A stretch of 64,000 nucleotides of DNA, from contig NZ_JUET01000076.1 of the NCBI RefSeq assembly GCF_001006485.1, positions 150,848 to 214,847 on the forward strand, written 5' to 3'. The position numbers were made by a program, and so were the translations under genes. The notes beneath the pieces were generated by a model, which saw only the letters and a list, made by a program, of their open reading frames with translations, did no database searches and had not been told where the DNA came from. The number at the start of each line of letters is the position of its first letter. Position 1 is the first letter of the stretch. The stretch is from Tannerella forsythia (GTDB lineage Bacteria; Bacteroidota; Bacteroidia; Bacteroidales; Tannerellaceae). This document shows positions 55,978 through 64,000 of the stretch, one piece after another.

Positions 55978-56973
55978 TCAGGGCACTTCGACTTTATTCA
56001 GAATTTCACTGATAATCTCTTCCGATGTGAGGTTGTTAGCCTCCGCCTCATAGCTGAGACCGATGCGGTGACGCATCACATCATGACATACGGCGCGTAC
56101 ATCTTCGGGAATCACATAGCCGCGACGTTTGATAAAGGCATACGCGCGCGCGGCCAGCGCCAGATTGATCGAAGCACGGGGTGAAGCCGCAAAAGCAATC
56201 ATTGATTTAAGATTAGCCAGATTATATTCGGCAGGGAAGCGGGTTGCGAAAACAATATCGACAATATAACGTTCAATCTTTTCGTCCAGATACACCTCAC
56301 GCACGATGTTACGCGCCTCAATAATCTGTCGGGTATCGAGCACCGGTTTAATATCCGGCTTTTTACCCGAGATATTCTGACGGATCACCATTTTTTCTTC
56401 CTCTTTCTTCGGATAGTTGATCACCACTTTCAGCATGAAACGATCGACTTGTGCTTCGGGAAGCGGATACGTACCTTCCTGTTCGATCGGATTTTGCGTA
56501 GCCATTACGAGAAACGGTTCCGGAAGTGTATAGGTCGATTCGCCGATAGTCACCTGACGCTCCTGCATGGCTTCGAGCAACGCACTCTGCACCTTGGCGG
56601 GAGCACGGTTGATTTCGTCTGCCAATACGAAGTTGGCGAATACAGGTCCTTGCTTGACGAGAAATTCTTCACTTTTCTGGCTGTATATCATCGTCCCGAT
56701 CACGTCGGCCGGCAACAAATCCGGTGTAAACTGAATACGACTGTATTTGGCGTCGATTAGTGAAGAAAGTGTTTTAATTGCCAGTGTTTTAGCAAGTCCC
56801 GGAACACCTTCCAGCAAGATGTGTCCATCGGAAAGGAGTCCGATCAGCAACGATTCGATCAAATGCTTTTGGCCGACGATGACCTGATTCATTCCCATAG
56901 TAATCATGTTTACGAACGAACTGTTATTTTCAATCCGTTCGTTCAATTCTCGAATATCTACTGTTTGATCCAT
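55978..56973 (-). CDS. MoxR family AAA+ ATPase
   Basis: 331 residues. Walker A is in LEGVPGLAKTLAIKTL, Walker B in VLADEINRAPAKVQSALLEA, sensor 1 ATQNPIEQEGTYPLPEAQVD, and the lid domain has a typical RRGYVIPEDVRAVCHDVMRH. It is the first gene of the bat operon and likely a chaperone that acts on the VWA proteins. Confidence 0.94.
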   Translation of the reverse strand: MDQTVDIRELNERIENNSSFVNMITMGMNQVIVGQKHLIESLLIGLLSDGHILLEGVPGLAKTLAIKTLSSLIDAKYSRIQFTPDLLPADVIGTMIYSQKSEEFLVKQGPVFANFVLADEINRAPAKVQSALLEAMQERQVTIGESTYTLPEPFLVMATQNPIEQEGTYPLPEAQVDRFMLKVVINYPKKEEEKMVIRQNISGKKPDIKPVLDTRQIIEARNIVREVYLDEKIERYIVDIVFATRFPAEYNLANLKSMIAFAASPRASINLALAARAYAFIKRRGYVIPEDVRAVCHDVMRHRIGLSYEAEANNLTSEEIISEILNKVEVP

Positions 56974-57025
56974 AGATTAAATATATTATATAATTCTGAT
57001 CTCTGTATGTTCATTTTTGAACGCA

Positions 57026-57033
57026 CAAAAATA
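57026..57033 (-). promoter_or_regulatory. candidate -7 element of the moxR-bat operon
   Basis: TATTTTTG on the minus strand, 53 bases before the moxR ATG; the -33 position lacks TTG. Confidence 0.4.
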
Positions 57034-57126
57034 GAAAATTCAGGTTGGTATATTAAAGTTTTGCCGTTAAATAATACTAATCACACAACGGGCTGTCACG
57101 CTCTAATTTGTTTATTTTTAAAAAGA

Positions 57127-58518
57127 TTATTTTGTCTTGTTCGCCATGATCTTCGACTGTAATTCTTTTGCCTGCGCAATGGAGGCACTGCTTTGGGCAT
57201 TAATCGCATATACTTCTTTGGCCGGAATCAGAATTTCCATTCCTGCAGGTACGCGATCGGGGTCAGGAATTTTGGCCTTATTGAAATCATAGATATAGAC
57301 CCAGAAGACTTTATTCCCGTAATATTTTTGCGCAAGCAACGTTAACCGCTCACCCGATGCTACTTTCACACGTGCCATAACGTTATGATCCGACGAGGTG
57401 GAAGTGTCTGTTGCTGGCTTCGTCTGTTGAGGAGTTGTTTTCTTGGATGATGTCGATGCTGTAGAAGCTGTTTGCTCTTTCCGCGTAGACGAAGTTGAAG
57501 CGACCGGCGATGTTGCGGTGCTTTCGTTCGTTCCGGAAGCAGTCACCCCGGACGTATCGACGTTTTCGCTTTTTTCTGACTCTTGCACCGCGGCGGAGTC
57601 GCCGGGCAAAAGAAACGAATCATCCGTCGTCTGTGTATGCTGTGTTGTGCTGTTAAACTCCTCGTACGATAAACGATCATAGTAGAAATAATAGAATATT
57701 CCCACCCCTAACAGCAACAATAACAACGCCAGAATAACATACAGCGAGGTATTCGACGTTTCTTTTTTCTTTTTCTTCACAACGGGCTTGGCGACCGGAT
57801 GAGATTTCGGTGTTTCGTTCACATGCTGTTCTTTACGCTCATTATTTTCACTCATGATTTCTTGTTTTATGGGTATTATTGTACTTTTTTGTAATGTTTC
57901 CCGATTTGCGGCAGATGCGCGATGACTCCCGATTGCACGTTCTTCCGACGGTCCATCGTCGGGCTCTTTCTCGATTTCTTTATCCGTCATCTTATATCCT
58001 TCTTTGATCTCATCTTCAGAAGGAAGTACTGAAAGCGGGGCCGGATTTTCTTCGGGTTTCGGAGCTATATCTTCTGTTGCTTTCGTAACTTCTCTGACAG
58101 GCTTCTGAACCGGTTCTTCTGCGGTTATGGGTTCATCGTTTTCATCTTCTTCGTCATCATTAGAAAGACCGGATGAAGCCGTTTCACTGTTCTCCGTTTC
58201 ATTGGCTTCGATGGCTTCGAAAAAAGCAAACGGTCGATTAATCTTTTCTTTGAGTATCTTATCGGGAAGGAAAGACAGCTTGTGATGCGCGGGAATGACA
58301 ATTCGCTCTCCGGTATTGACATGTACGCTCTCCCGTTCTTTTACCGGAATCACTTTAAAACTGCCGATCCCTTTTATTCTTACGACCCCGTTATGGGTAA
58401 TTACGTCGTTGATTACTGCTATCAACGTTTCAATAAATGTCTCAATGTCTGCCTTTTCTCTGCCGGTCTTCGCCGTCAAGATTTCGGCGATATCGTAGAT
58501 CGATAATTTCTCATCCAT
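57127..58518 (-). CDS. HU-domain protein with transmembrane helix and periplasmic LysM domain
   Basis: 463 residues. Residues 1-100 are an HU/IHF-type DNA-binding fold (THNGVVRIKGIGSFKVIPVK, GERIVIPAHHKLSFLPDKIL). An acidic Pro/Glu linker (about 105-240) runs to a KKKKK stretch (249-253) and a membrane helix at about 258-280. Then a Ser/Thr-rich linker (about 290-378) leads to a LysM domain (about 382-435: VKVASGERLTLLAQKYYGNK, VPAGMEILIPA). The positive charges before the helix place the HU part in the cytoplasm and LysM in the periplasm. It could tie the nucleoid to the cell wall. Its start overlaps the HU gene by 8 bp. Confidence 0.87.
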   Translation of the reverse strand: MDEKLSIYDIAEILTAKTGREKADIETFIETLIAVINDVITHNGVVRIKGIGSFKVIPVKERESVHVNTGERIVIPAHHKLSFLPDKILKEKINRPFAFFEAIEANETENSETASSGLSNDDEEDENDEPITAEEPVQKPVREVTKATEDIAPKPEENPAPLSVLPSEDEIKEGYKMTDKEIEKEPDDGPSEERAIGSHRASAANRETLQKSTIIPIKQEIMSENNERKEQHVNETPKSHPVAKPVVKKKKKETSNTSLYVILALLLLLLGVGIFYYFYYDRLSYEEFNSTTQHTQTTDDSFLLPGDSAAVQESEKSENVDTSGVTASGTNESTATSPVASTSSTRKEQTASTASTSSKKTTPQQTKPATDTSTSSDHNVMARVKVASGERLTLLAQKYYGNKVFWVYIYDFNKAKIPDPDRVPAGMEILIPAKEVYAINAQSSASIAQAKELQSKIMANKTK

Positions 58519-58807
58519 GGCTGTCCAATGTTTTTAAATACGCCTTTAATGTTGCAACCGGTTTAAAAACAGGTACGAGTTTAGGAGGGATCAGATAACG
58601 TTTGTTGTTGATTGGATTGGCTAAAAAGCGTTCGTCTTTTTTCTTTGCTTCGAACTGTCCCAATCCATGCAAACTGACGATATCGCTACTTGCAAGTTTA
58701 TCGCCTATTACCTCACAGAAAGCATCCAGCATTCGTTCTGTCTCTTCCTGTTCCCAATGAAGCCGGCTCGATAATTCACTGATCAATTCTATATTTTTCA
58801 TACGCAA
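58511..58807 (-). CDS. HU family DNA-binding protein
   Basis: 98 residues, HU/IHF fold: MKNIELISELSSRLHWEQEE near the start, a SLHGLGQFEAKKKDER arm region and NPINNKRYLIPPKLVPVFKP. It binds DNA without much sequence preference as dimer. Overlap by 8 bp with the HU/LysM gene means both are made together and may form heterodimers. Lies 74 bp after rimO. Confidence 0.9.
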   Translation of the reverse strand: MRMKNIELISELSSRLHWEQEETERMLDAFCEVIGDKLASSDIVSLHGLGQFEAKKKDERFLANPINNKRYLIPPKLVPVFKPVATLKAYLKTLDSHG

Positions 58808-58881
58808 CCGTTATTATTTTTTAGACATCTATATATTGACCGTTTCTGTATTATTTAATAAAAAAATTAACATTTCTAATC

Positions 58882-60177
58882 TTATCCAACAATCTTCCCA
58901 TACAACTCAAACGCTTCCGACGATTCTATCCGCGCAGCATAAAATTTTCCCGGTTGCAGTTTTTGTTCTTTACTGACAAGTACTTCGGGGTCCACTTCGG
59001 GCGAGTCATACTCCGTACGGCCGATGTAAAAGTCTTCTTCCCGGTCGAGCATGACTTTAAAGACCTTTCCCACTTTCTCTTTCTGCACTTCGGTCGATAT
59101 TTTCTGCTGCAACCGCATCAACGTATCCAAACGTTGTTGTTTCACTTCTTCTCCTACATCATCCTGATGATTTTTATACGAATACGTTCCGACTTCATGA
59201 CTGTATGCAAAAGCGCCCATTCGCTCGAAGCGAACGTCTTGGGCAAACTGCATCAATTCGGCATAGTCATCATCCGTTTCGCCGGGGTAACCGACCATGA
59301 GAGTCGTTCGCAGATGAATGCCGGGCACCTCTTCACGGATACGACCGATTAATTCGTAAGTTTCCTGCTTGGTTATTCGGCGACGCATCCGTTTCAACAT
59401 CGGATCACTGATGTGTTGCAAAGCTATATCAAGGTATTTGCAAACATTTTCACGCTCGCGTATAACCCGCAGTAAGTCATGCGGAAATTGTGACGGATAG
59501 CCATAGTGAAGCCGTATCCATTGGATACCGGAAATATCCGACAAGCGTTCGACCAATTCGGGAAGAACAGTTTTATGATAGATATCAAGCCCGTAATATG
59601 TTAAGTCTTGCGCAATAAGCTGAATTTCTTTGACTCCTTTGCGTGTCAACAACCGTGCTTCGTCGATGATTTCGTCCATCGGACGTGACCGGTATTTCCC
59701 GGTAATAATCGGAATAGAACAGTAAGAGCATGTACGGTTACACCCTTCGGCAATTTTCAGGTAAGCATAATGCCCGGGTGTGGTCACGACACGATCGGTC
59801 GATGATTCCGGATGATACGCCTTTCCGATGTCGTTCAATAGCTCTTTCCAGTTGAACTTTCCGTAAAAACGGTCGACAAAAGGAAGTTCTGTTTTCAGCT
59901 CTTTCAGAAAACGTTCCGAAAGACAACCCATCACAAAAAGTTTGCCGATGCGGCCTCTGTCTTTTTCTTCGCCTAAGGCCAAGATAAGGTTAATGGATTC
60001 TTCCTGTGCATCGCCGATAAAAGCGCACGTGTTGACAACGACAAATTCACCATTCACCTTTTCCGCGTCGTGCGTAACGGTATATCCGTTCAGCTGAAAC
60101 TGACGCATCAACCGCTCGGAATCAACCAGATTCTTCGAACAACCCAATGTGATGATGTCAACCTTGTTTTTTCTCAT
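58882..60177 (-). CDS. rimO: ribosomal protein S12 methylthiotransferase
   Basis: 431 residues. N-terminal MTTase domain (TLGCSKNLVDSE, VNTCAFIGDAQEE), radical SAM cluster CNRTCSYC, and a C-terminal TRAM domain. It adds a methylthio group to Asp88 of S12. CSKNLVDSE marks RimO rather than MiaB. Its start lies inside the last 20 bases of ftsY. Confidence 0.96.
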   Translation of the reverse strand: MRKNKVDIITLGCSKNLVDSERLMRQFQLNGYTVTHDAEKVNGEFVVVNTCAFIGDAQEESINLILALGEEKDRGRIGKLFVMGCLSERFLKELKTELPFVDRFYGKFNWKELLNDIGKAYHPESSTDRVVTTPGHYAYLKIAEGCNRTCSYCSIPIITGKYRSRPMDEIIDEARLLTRKGVKEIQLIAQDLTYYGLDIYHKTVLPELVERLSDISGIQWIRLHYGYPSQFPHDLLRVIRERENVCKYLDIALQHISDPMLKRMRRRITKQETYELIGRIREEVPGIHLRTTLMVGYPGETDDDYAELMQFAQDVRFERMGAFAYSHEVGTYSYKNHQDDVGEEVKQQRLDTLMRLQQKISTEVQKEKVGKVFKVMLDREEDFYIGRTEYDSPEVDPEVLVSKEQKLQPGKFYAARIESSEAFELYGKIVG

Positions 60178-61129
60178 GTTCTCCGAACAGTGAATCTACA
60201 AATGCTTTCCGGTTAAATATTTGCAAATCTTCCATGCCTTCGCCTAAACCGATGTATTTGACGGGAATCTGGAAATGATCGGAAATACTGATCACGACAC
60301 CTCCCTTGGCCGTTCCATCCAGTTTCGTGACGGCCAACGCATTGACTTCGGTCGCAGCCGTAAACTGTTTGGCCTGCTCGAAAGCGTTCTGTCCCGTCGA
60401 ACCGTCGAGCACCAGCAGTACTTCGTCCGGAGCATCGGGCACGACTTTCTTCATGACGTTCTTAATCTTCGTCAACTCGTTCATCAGGTTGATTTTATTA
60501 TGCAAACGGCCGGCCGTATCGATGATCACCACGTCGGCATCGTTTGCCTGTGCCGAGTTAAGCGTATCGAAAGCAACCGAAGCCGGATCGGATCCCATCT
60601 TCTGCTTGACGATTGGCACGCCTACGCGCTCACTCCAGATCACCAACTGTTCCACAGCGGCCGCCCGAAACGTGTCGGCCGCACCCAGATAGACCTTCTT
60701 TCCCCGCTTTTTAAACTGATATGCCAACTTGCCGATCGTCGTAGTCTTTCCGACTCCATTGACACCAACCACCATGATGACATAAGGTTTCTTGCCTTCG
60801 GGAACAAAAAAATCTTCCATATCTTCCGTTTTATTCTCCGTGAGCAAAGTAGCGATTTCCTCGCGTAAAATCGTCGTTAATTCGCTTGTAGATATATATT
60901 TGTCTTTTGCAGCACGTTTCTCGATACGTTCGATGATTTTCAGGGTGGTGCTGACTCCTACGTCCGACGTAATCAATACTTCTTCCAACTCATCCAACAC
61001 CGAGTCATCTACTTTACTCTTCCCGACGATAGCCTTGGTGATTTTCGAAAAGACACTTTCCTTCGTTTTGGATAATCCTTTATCTAATGTCTCTTTCTTC
61101 TCCTTGCTGAAAAACTCAAAAAAGCCCAT
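60158..61129 (-). CDS. ftsY: signal recognition particle receptor FtsY
   Basis: 323 residues, SRP-family GTPase that targets ribosomes to the inner membrane. The N-domain is followed by G1 VGVNGVGKTTTIGKLAYQ, G3 IDTAGRLHNK, G4 TKLDGTAKGG. The N-terminal acidic A domain is short, as in many Bacteroidetes. First gene of ftsY-rimO-HU-HU/LysM. Confidence 0.96.
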   Translation of the reverse strand: MGFFEFFSKEKKETLDKGLSKTKESVFSKITKAIVGKSKVDDSVLDELEEVLITSDVGVSTTLKIIERIEKRAAKDKYISTSELTTILREEIATLLTENKTEDMEDFFVPEGKKPYVIMVVGVNGVGKTTTIGKLAYQFKKRGKKVYLGAADTFRAAAVEQLVIWSERVGVPIVKQKMGSDPASVAFDTLNSAQANDADVVIIDTAGRLHNKINLMNELTKIKNVMKKVVPDAPDEVLLVLDGSTGQNAFEQAKQFTAATEVNALAVTKLDGTAKGGVVISISDHFQIPVKYIGLGEGMEDLQIFNRKAFVDSLFGEHEKKQG

Positions 61130-61157
61130 TGCTTACTAATAATATATGTTCTGGCTA

Positions 61158-61165
61158 CAAAGGTA
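61158..61165 (-). promoter_or_regulatory. candidate -7 element of ftsY
   Basis: TACCTTTG on the minus strand, 29 bases before the ftsY ATG. Confidence 0.42.
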
Positions 61166-61444
61166 CATGATTTTTTAATTAAAACCTATCATTTAGGCCT
61201 AAGTGATTATTACTTCTTCTCAAGTGTTTGTTAAATGACAAAAACGTTCCTTGCAAAGCGACCAAAATTCCTCTCTGAATTCATTTCCTTACATATCTAT
61301 AATTCGCTCCCCCCTCAATACTTCTTATGCCCGGTAATTCATTCAATTTCCACCTTATACTTCATCTTTGGGAGGTGGGCAAAATATCTTGAGAAAATCT
61401 GAATTTATGCATTCACAAAGACTTCCGACTCCGCAAAAATTTGT

Positions 61445-61452
61445 TATCTTTG
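61445..61452 (+). promoter_or_regulatory. candidate -7 element of the propeller lipoprotein gene
   Basis: TATCTTTG followed by C, 29 bases before the ATG at 61482, which makes that the likely start; an upstream in-frame ATG at 61368 lies before it. No clear -33 TTG. The rest of 61166-61444 has nothing recognisable. Confidence 0.48.
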
Positions 61453-61481
61453 CGCACACAACGATCAAAACAAGAAATATC

Positions 61482-62639
61482 ATGAAAGGAAAAAAAATCA
61501 TTGGATCCGTCTTTCTAATGGCTTTATGTGCCGGATGTGGAAACAGCCATCAAGAAAAAGAAACCGGGATCATCACAGTCGATGTGCATGCCGATTATCC
61601 GGAGAAAAAACTGATGCTTCAGGATATTCTGGAGGTGGAATATATTCCGCTCGAAACGAGCGATGAATTCATCACCCAAGGCTATGTGCTGGACATCGGT
61701 GACCGGTACATTTTAGCCAAAAACCGAACACCCGACGGCGATATTTTTCTCTTTGACCGACAAACGGGGAAAGGCATCAGAAAAATAAACAGAAAAGGAC
61801 AAGGAGCCGAAGAATATACATCCATCTACCGAATCGTACTGGACGAAGCCAATGACGAAATGTTTGTCAATTGTATGCCCATGAGGAAAATATTCGTGTA
61901 TGACTTGGAAGGTCGTTTCAAACGGAGTTTCAACCACGCGGACAGCACTTCGTATTCGGTTCTCTTCAATTATGACAGGGAACATCTGATTAGCTATGAC
62001 ATGTCCATATACTATAAGGAAGGAATGCCTTCGGAAGGCCGGTCCTCTCACGCCATTATCTCGAAGCAGGACGGGAGCGTGACACGGAAGATTCCGATTC
62101 CTTTCGAAATTGTCAAAGCGCCTATTATACAAAAAGAAGGCATTGCTATAAATACCATCCAATCGATAGTGCCTTGGCACGACAAGTTTCTGCTTATCGA
62201 AACATCGACCGATACGGTTTATTTGTCGGAAGGAAACACCATCCGTCCGTTTTTAGTAAAAACCGCCTCCGAAGATCCTCAGATACTCCTTACGATGGGC
62301 ACGATGACCAACCGTTATTATTTTCTGCAAACGATTAAGAAAGAATTTGATTTCACGACCGGAAATGGATTTCCAAGAACCGATTTGATGTATGATACGG
62401 AAGAAAAAGCCCTATACCGCGCGACCGTATTCAATGCCGATTACGACAAGCATGAAGTGAATATGAATTCAAACCCGGTAAACGGCACAATCGCGGCATT
62501 CAATATACTGACAGCCGATCAGCTTGTTGAAGCGTATGAAAAAGATGAGCTGAAAGGCCCACTCAAGGACATTGTCGCACAATTGGACGAAGAAGCGAAT
62601 CCCGTGCTCGTTGTCATGAAGTATAAAGCAAAGAAATAG
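61482..62639 (+). CDS. 6-bladed beta-propeller lipoprotein
   Basis: 386 residues. Lipoprotein signal with lipobox LCAGC. The body has the Bacteroidales 6-bladed propeller pattern: LEVEYIPLETSDEFITQGYV at the start, FLFDRQTGKGIRKINRKGQG, AEEYTSIYRIVLDEANDEMF. Such proteins are common surface or periplasmic lipoproteins, function not established. Single gene. Confidence 0.86.
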   Translation: MKGKKIIGSVFLMALCAGCGNSHQEKETGIITVDVHADYPEKKLMLQDILEVEYIPLETSDEFITQGYVLDIGDRYILAKNRTPDGDIFLFDRQTGKGIRKINRKGQGAEEYTSIYRIVLDEANDEMFVNCMPMRKIFVYDLEGRFKRSFNHADSTSYSVLFNYDREHLISYDMSIYYKEGMPSEGRSSHAIISKQDGSVTRKIPIPFEIVKAPIIQKEGIAINTIQSIVPWHDKFLLIETSTDTVYLSEGNTIRPFLVKTASEDPQILLTMGTMTNRYYFLQTIKKEFDFTTGNGFPRTDLMYDTEEKALYRATVFNADYDKHEVNMNSNPVNGTIAAFNILTADQLVEAYEKDELKGPLKDIVAQLDEEANPVLVVMKYKAKK

Positions 62640-62727
62640 TCCGTTCGGTAACAGGTTCTAACGGGTTCGGAAGAATATTTCGATACGTTCCAAACGGTAT
62701 TCGGGTGCGTCCAAAAAGGTACCCAAC

Positions 62728-63108
62728 CTAATTCGTCCATAATAACGAAAACTCGCGACGCTTCCATTTTTTTACGCACGAATTATATTCGGCACTTTTA
62801 AATGCCACCTTGTTTCCGGCACAGTCAAAAAAACGAAGCTGCTGTTCCATACTCGAATTCGTCGAATCTTCGATAGCTATGATTTCCTTTTCCGGACCTC
62901 TATAGACGAGAATACGAGTCGGCCTGTATATTGAAGATCGGAGTATAATGGAAGCGATTTCCTTTTCTAACCACTGCGGTTTTTTAGCTCCACATACTGA
63001 AACATTTAACTTATCGAGGGAAGATTCATTGTCTTTTTTGCATCCGGAAATAAACGGAAGCAAGCAAACCCACATTGTAACAAACAACTTAAAAGCAAAA
63101 GTTTTCAT
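62728..63108 (-). CDS. small lipoprotein of unknown function
   Basis: 126 residues with a lipoprotein signal peptide (LLPFISGCKKD). The rest has ILRSSIYRPTRILVYRGPEK and FFDCAGNKVAFKSAEYNSCV with no family I know. It may sit in a unit with the lipoprotein at 63169 (60 bp upstream). Confidence 0.68.
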   Translation of the reverse strand: MKTFAFKLFVTMWVCLLPFISGCKKDNESSLDKLNVSVCGAKKPQWLEKEIASIILRSSIYRPTRILVYRGPEKEIIAIEDSTNSSMEQQLRFFDCAGNKVAFKSAEYNSCVKKWKRREFSLLWTN

Positions 63109-63168
63109 CGGATATAAAATTTATGATGTATATCGTATGCCTTGGCAACATTCAGTCAATAAACGGGC

Positions 63169-63744
63169 CTATTTCTTGCAATTCTTTGAGATTTGGCTGA
63201 TTAAAAAATCATTGAACGCTTCGTCGTTATAGATCCCGTACCGGAATTCGTGTGTGCCGCAATAGTCGGATAGGGCTTTTAATATGGCATCTTCTTTTTC
63301 TATGGATAATAATCGAATAATCAGTTGCAGTCCCGTCTGCCTCGTTATAAATGGAGCGCTATCCTTGTCCTCAAATTTGATTTTCTGCTTATCCAGCGAC
63401 AAATATAGAAGCTCTTTCCGCTGACTGGAGTGTAATCCCGATAAAAACGCCGTTTGCCCCATCAGGTATTCAACACAAGCCATTCGATCCGCTTCTTTAT
63501 CAACCGTCGAAGAGTAACCTTTTTGATATGCTTTGCCATGTGCTGCATAATACTCCTTATACTGAGCAAATCCGGATAAACTCTTCTTCAACGATTTGCA
63601 CTCGTCAGATGATGTAATCTCATCTTCTGTTTCCTTAGAGAGCTTAAACAGCTCCTGATACTTGTCGCTGATTTTAGAACCATCTTCTTGCTGACATGCC
63701 ATTATGCCTATAAATACACTCAAAATCAAAACCATTCGTTTCAT
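63169..63744 (-). CDS. lipoprotein of unknown function
   Basis: 191 residues. Lipobox at IGIMACQQ. Mainly helical and charged (YQELFKLSKETEDEITSSDE; LHSSQRKELLYLSLDKQKIK). No family recognised. Probably co-transcribed with the 62728 gene. Confidence 0.7.
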   Translation of the reverse strand: MKRMVLILSVFIGIMACQQEDGSKISDKYQELFKLSKETEDEITSSDECKSLKKSLSGFAQYKEYYAAHGKAYQKGYSSTVDKEADRMACVEYLMGQTAFLSGLHSSQRKELLYLSLDKQKIKFEDKDSAPFITRQTGLQLIIRLLSIEKEDAILKALSDYCGTHEFRYGIYNDEAFNDFLISQISKNCKK

Positions 63745-63880
63745 TTTTCTTTGTTTTTTATGTTATTTATTTCGTGTCGTAATATAAAAATCTTCAATTT
63801 CATTGGCACAGTTAGTGATTAAAACATGATATTACGATAAAAAGTTTTAATGAATATCCGTATATTTGCCCAGAAATAAT

Positions 63881-63888
63881 TATCTTTG
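63881..63888 (+). promoter_or_regulatory. candidate -7 element of the transposase gene
   Basis: TATCTTTG, 16 bases before the ATG at 63905; TATATTTG at 63861-63868 is a second candidate. Confidence 0.38.
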
Positions 63889-63904
63889 CAAAAAAAATAA
63901 GGCA

Positions 63905-64000
63905 ATGACACTGATCGATTTTTTATCTCACTTTCCAGACGAAGAAAGCTGCAAGCAAAAGTTTAAGGCATATCGCGACCAAGTAGGAGTTGTTTGTTCC
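63905..64000 (+). CDS. IS1595-family (ISXO2-like) transposase, N-terminal fragment at window edge
   Basis: Thirty-two codons are seen. FLSHFPDEESCKQKF is typical for the start of IS1595-type transposases, which go on to a zinc ribbon (the VVCS at the edge would begin its first CxxC). The element would continue beyond 64000. Terminal repeats cannot be defined from this side. Confidence 0.6.
   Translation, partial: MTLIDFLSHFPDEESCKQKFKAYRDQVGVVCS

Overview
The window looks like a Bacteroidales chromosome, most likely a Tannerella/Porphyromonas-type member. Four things point there. Several genes are preceded by the Bacteroidetes promoter form TTG-19 bp-TAnnTTTG. The tmRNA tag is GENNYALAA. Three large secreted proteins end in type IX secretion (T9SS) sorting domains. 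The housekeeping set (Bat aerotolerance operon, four-subunit 2-oxoacid:ferredoxin oxidoreductase, HU proteins downstream of rimO, 6-bladed propeller lipoprotein) is typical of the order. Genus is inference; no rRNA is present.

Layout. 1-4.8 kb: one operon on the minus strand with ferredoxin, alpha, a 57-residue membrane protein, beta and gamma subunits of a 2-oxoacid:ferredoxin oxidoreductase, then an outer-membrane porin whose start overlaps the gamma stop. 4.9-5.9 kb: DUF2752 protein plus GYF/CD225 membrane protein. 6-9.9 kb: glnS, a TPR protein and a DUF368/PopT undecaprenyl-phosphate translocase. 10-14 kb: sppA-lpxK-thiL. 14.3-18.1 kb: MATE exporter, small membrane protein, periplasmic prolyl oligopeptidase. 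18.3-18.7 kb: tmRNA.

18.7-37.2 kb is the accessory part. A 1000-residue hybrid two-component regulator (TPR, histidine kinase, receiver, AraC domain) diverges from a rightward array of secreted proteins made of FN3, BACON-like and Big_2 (Ig-like) domains. The array holds a small 88-residue gene, a frameshifted remnant, an unknown 490-residue secreted protein, and three large T9SS proteins, two of which are each preceded by a smaller Big_2 protein. The small-plus-large unit is duplicated with abrupt boundaries of near-identity, and the same leader element sits before four of the genes. The intergenic gaps carry dispersed palindromic repeats. By eye this stretch is more GC-rich than its flanks. 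The attractive hypothesis is a recombining surface-protein array controlled by the adjacent regulator.

37.2-64 kb returns to core genes: DUF3298 lipoprotein-rsmG-metallohydrolase-gcvP (minus), gyrA-TPR protein (plus), a small HTH protein with a universal stress protein, the moxR-DUF58-batABCDE operon ending in a PAP2 phosphatase, and ftsY-rimO-HU-HU/LysM. The last gene encodes an HU DNA-binding domain joined through a transmembrane helix to a periplasmic LysM domain, a possible chromosome-to-cell-wall tether and the most unusual single protein here. The right edge has three lipoprotein genes and the first codons of an IS1595-like transposase.
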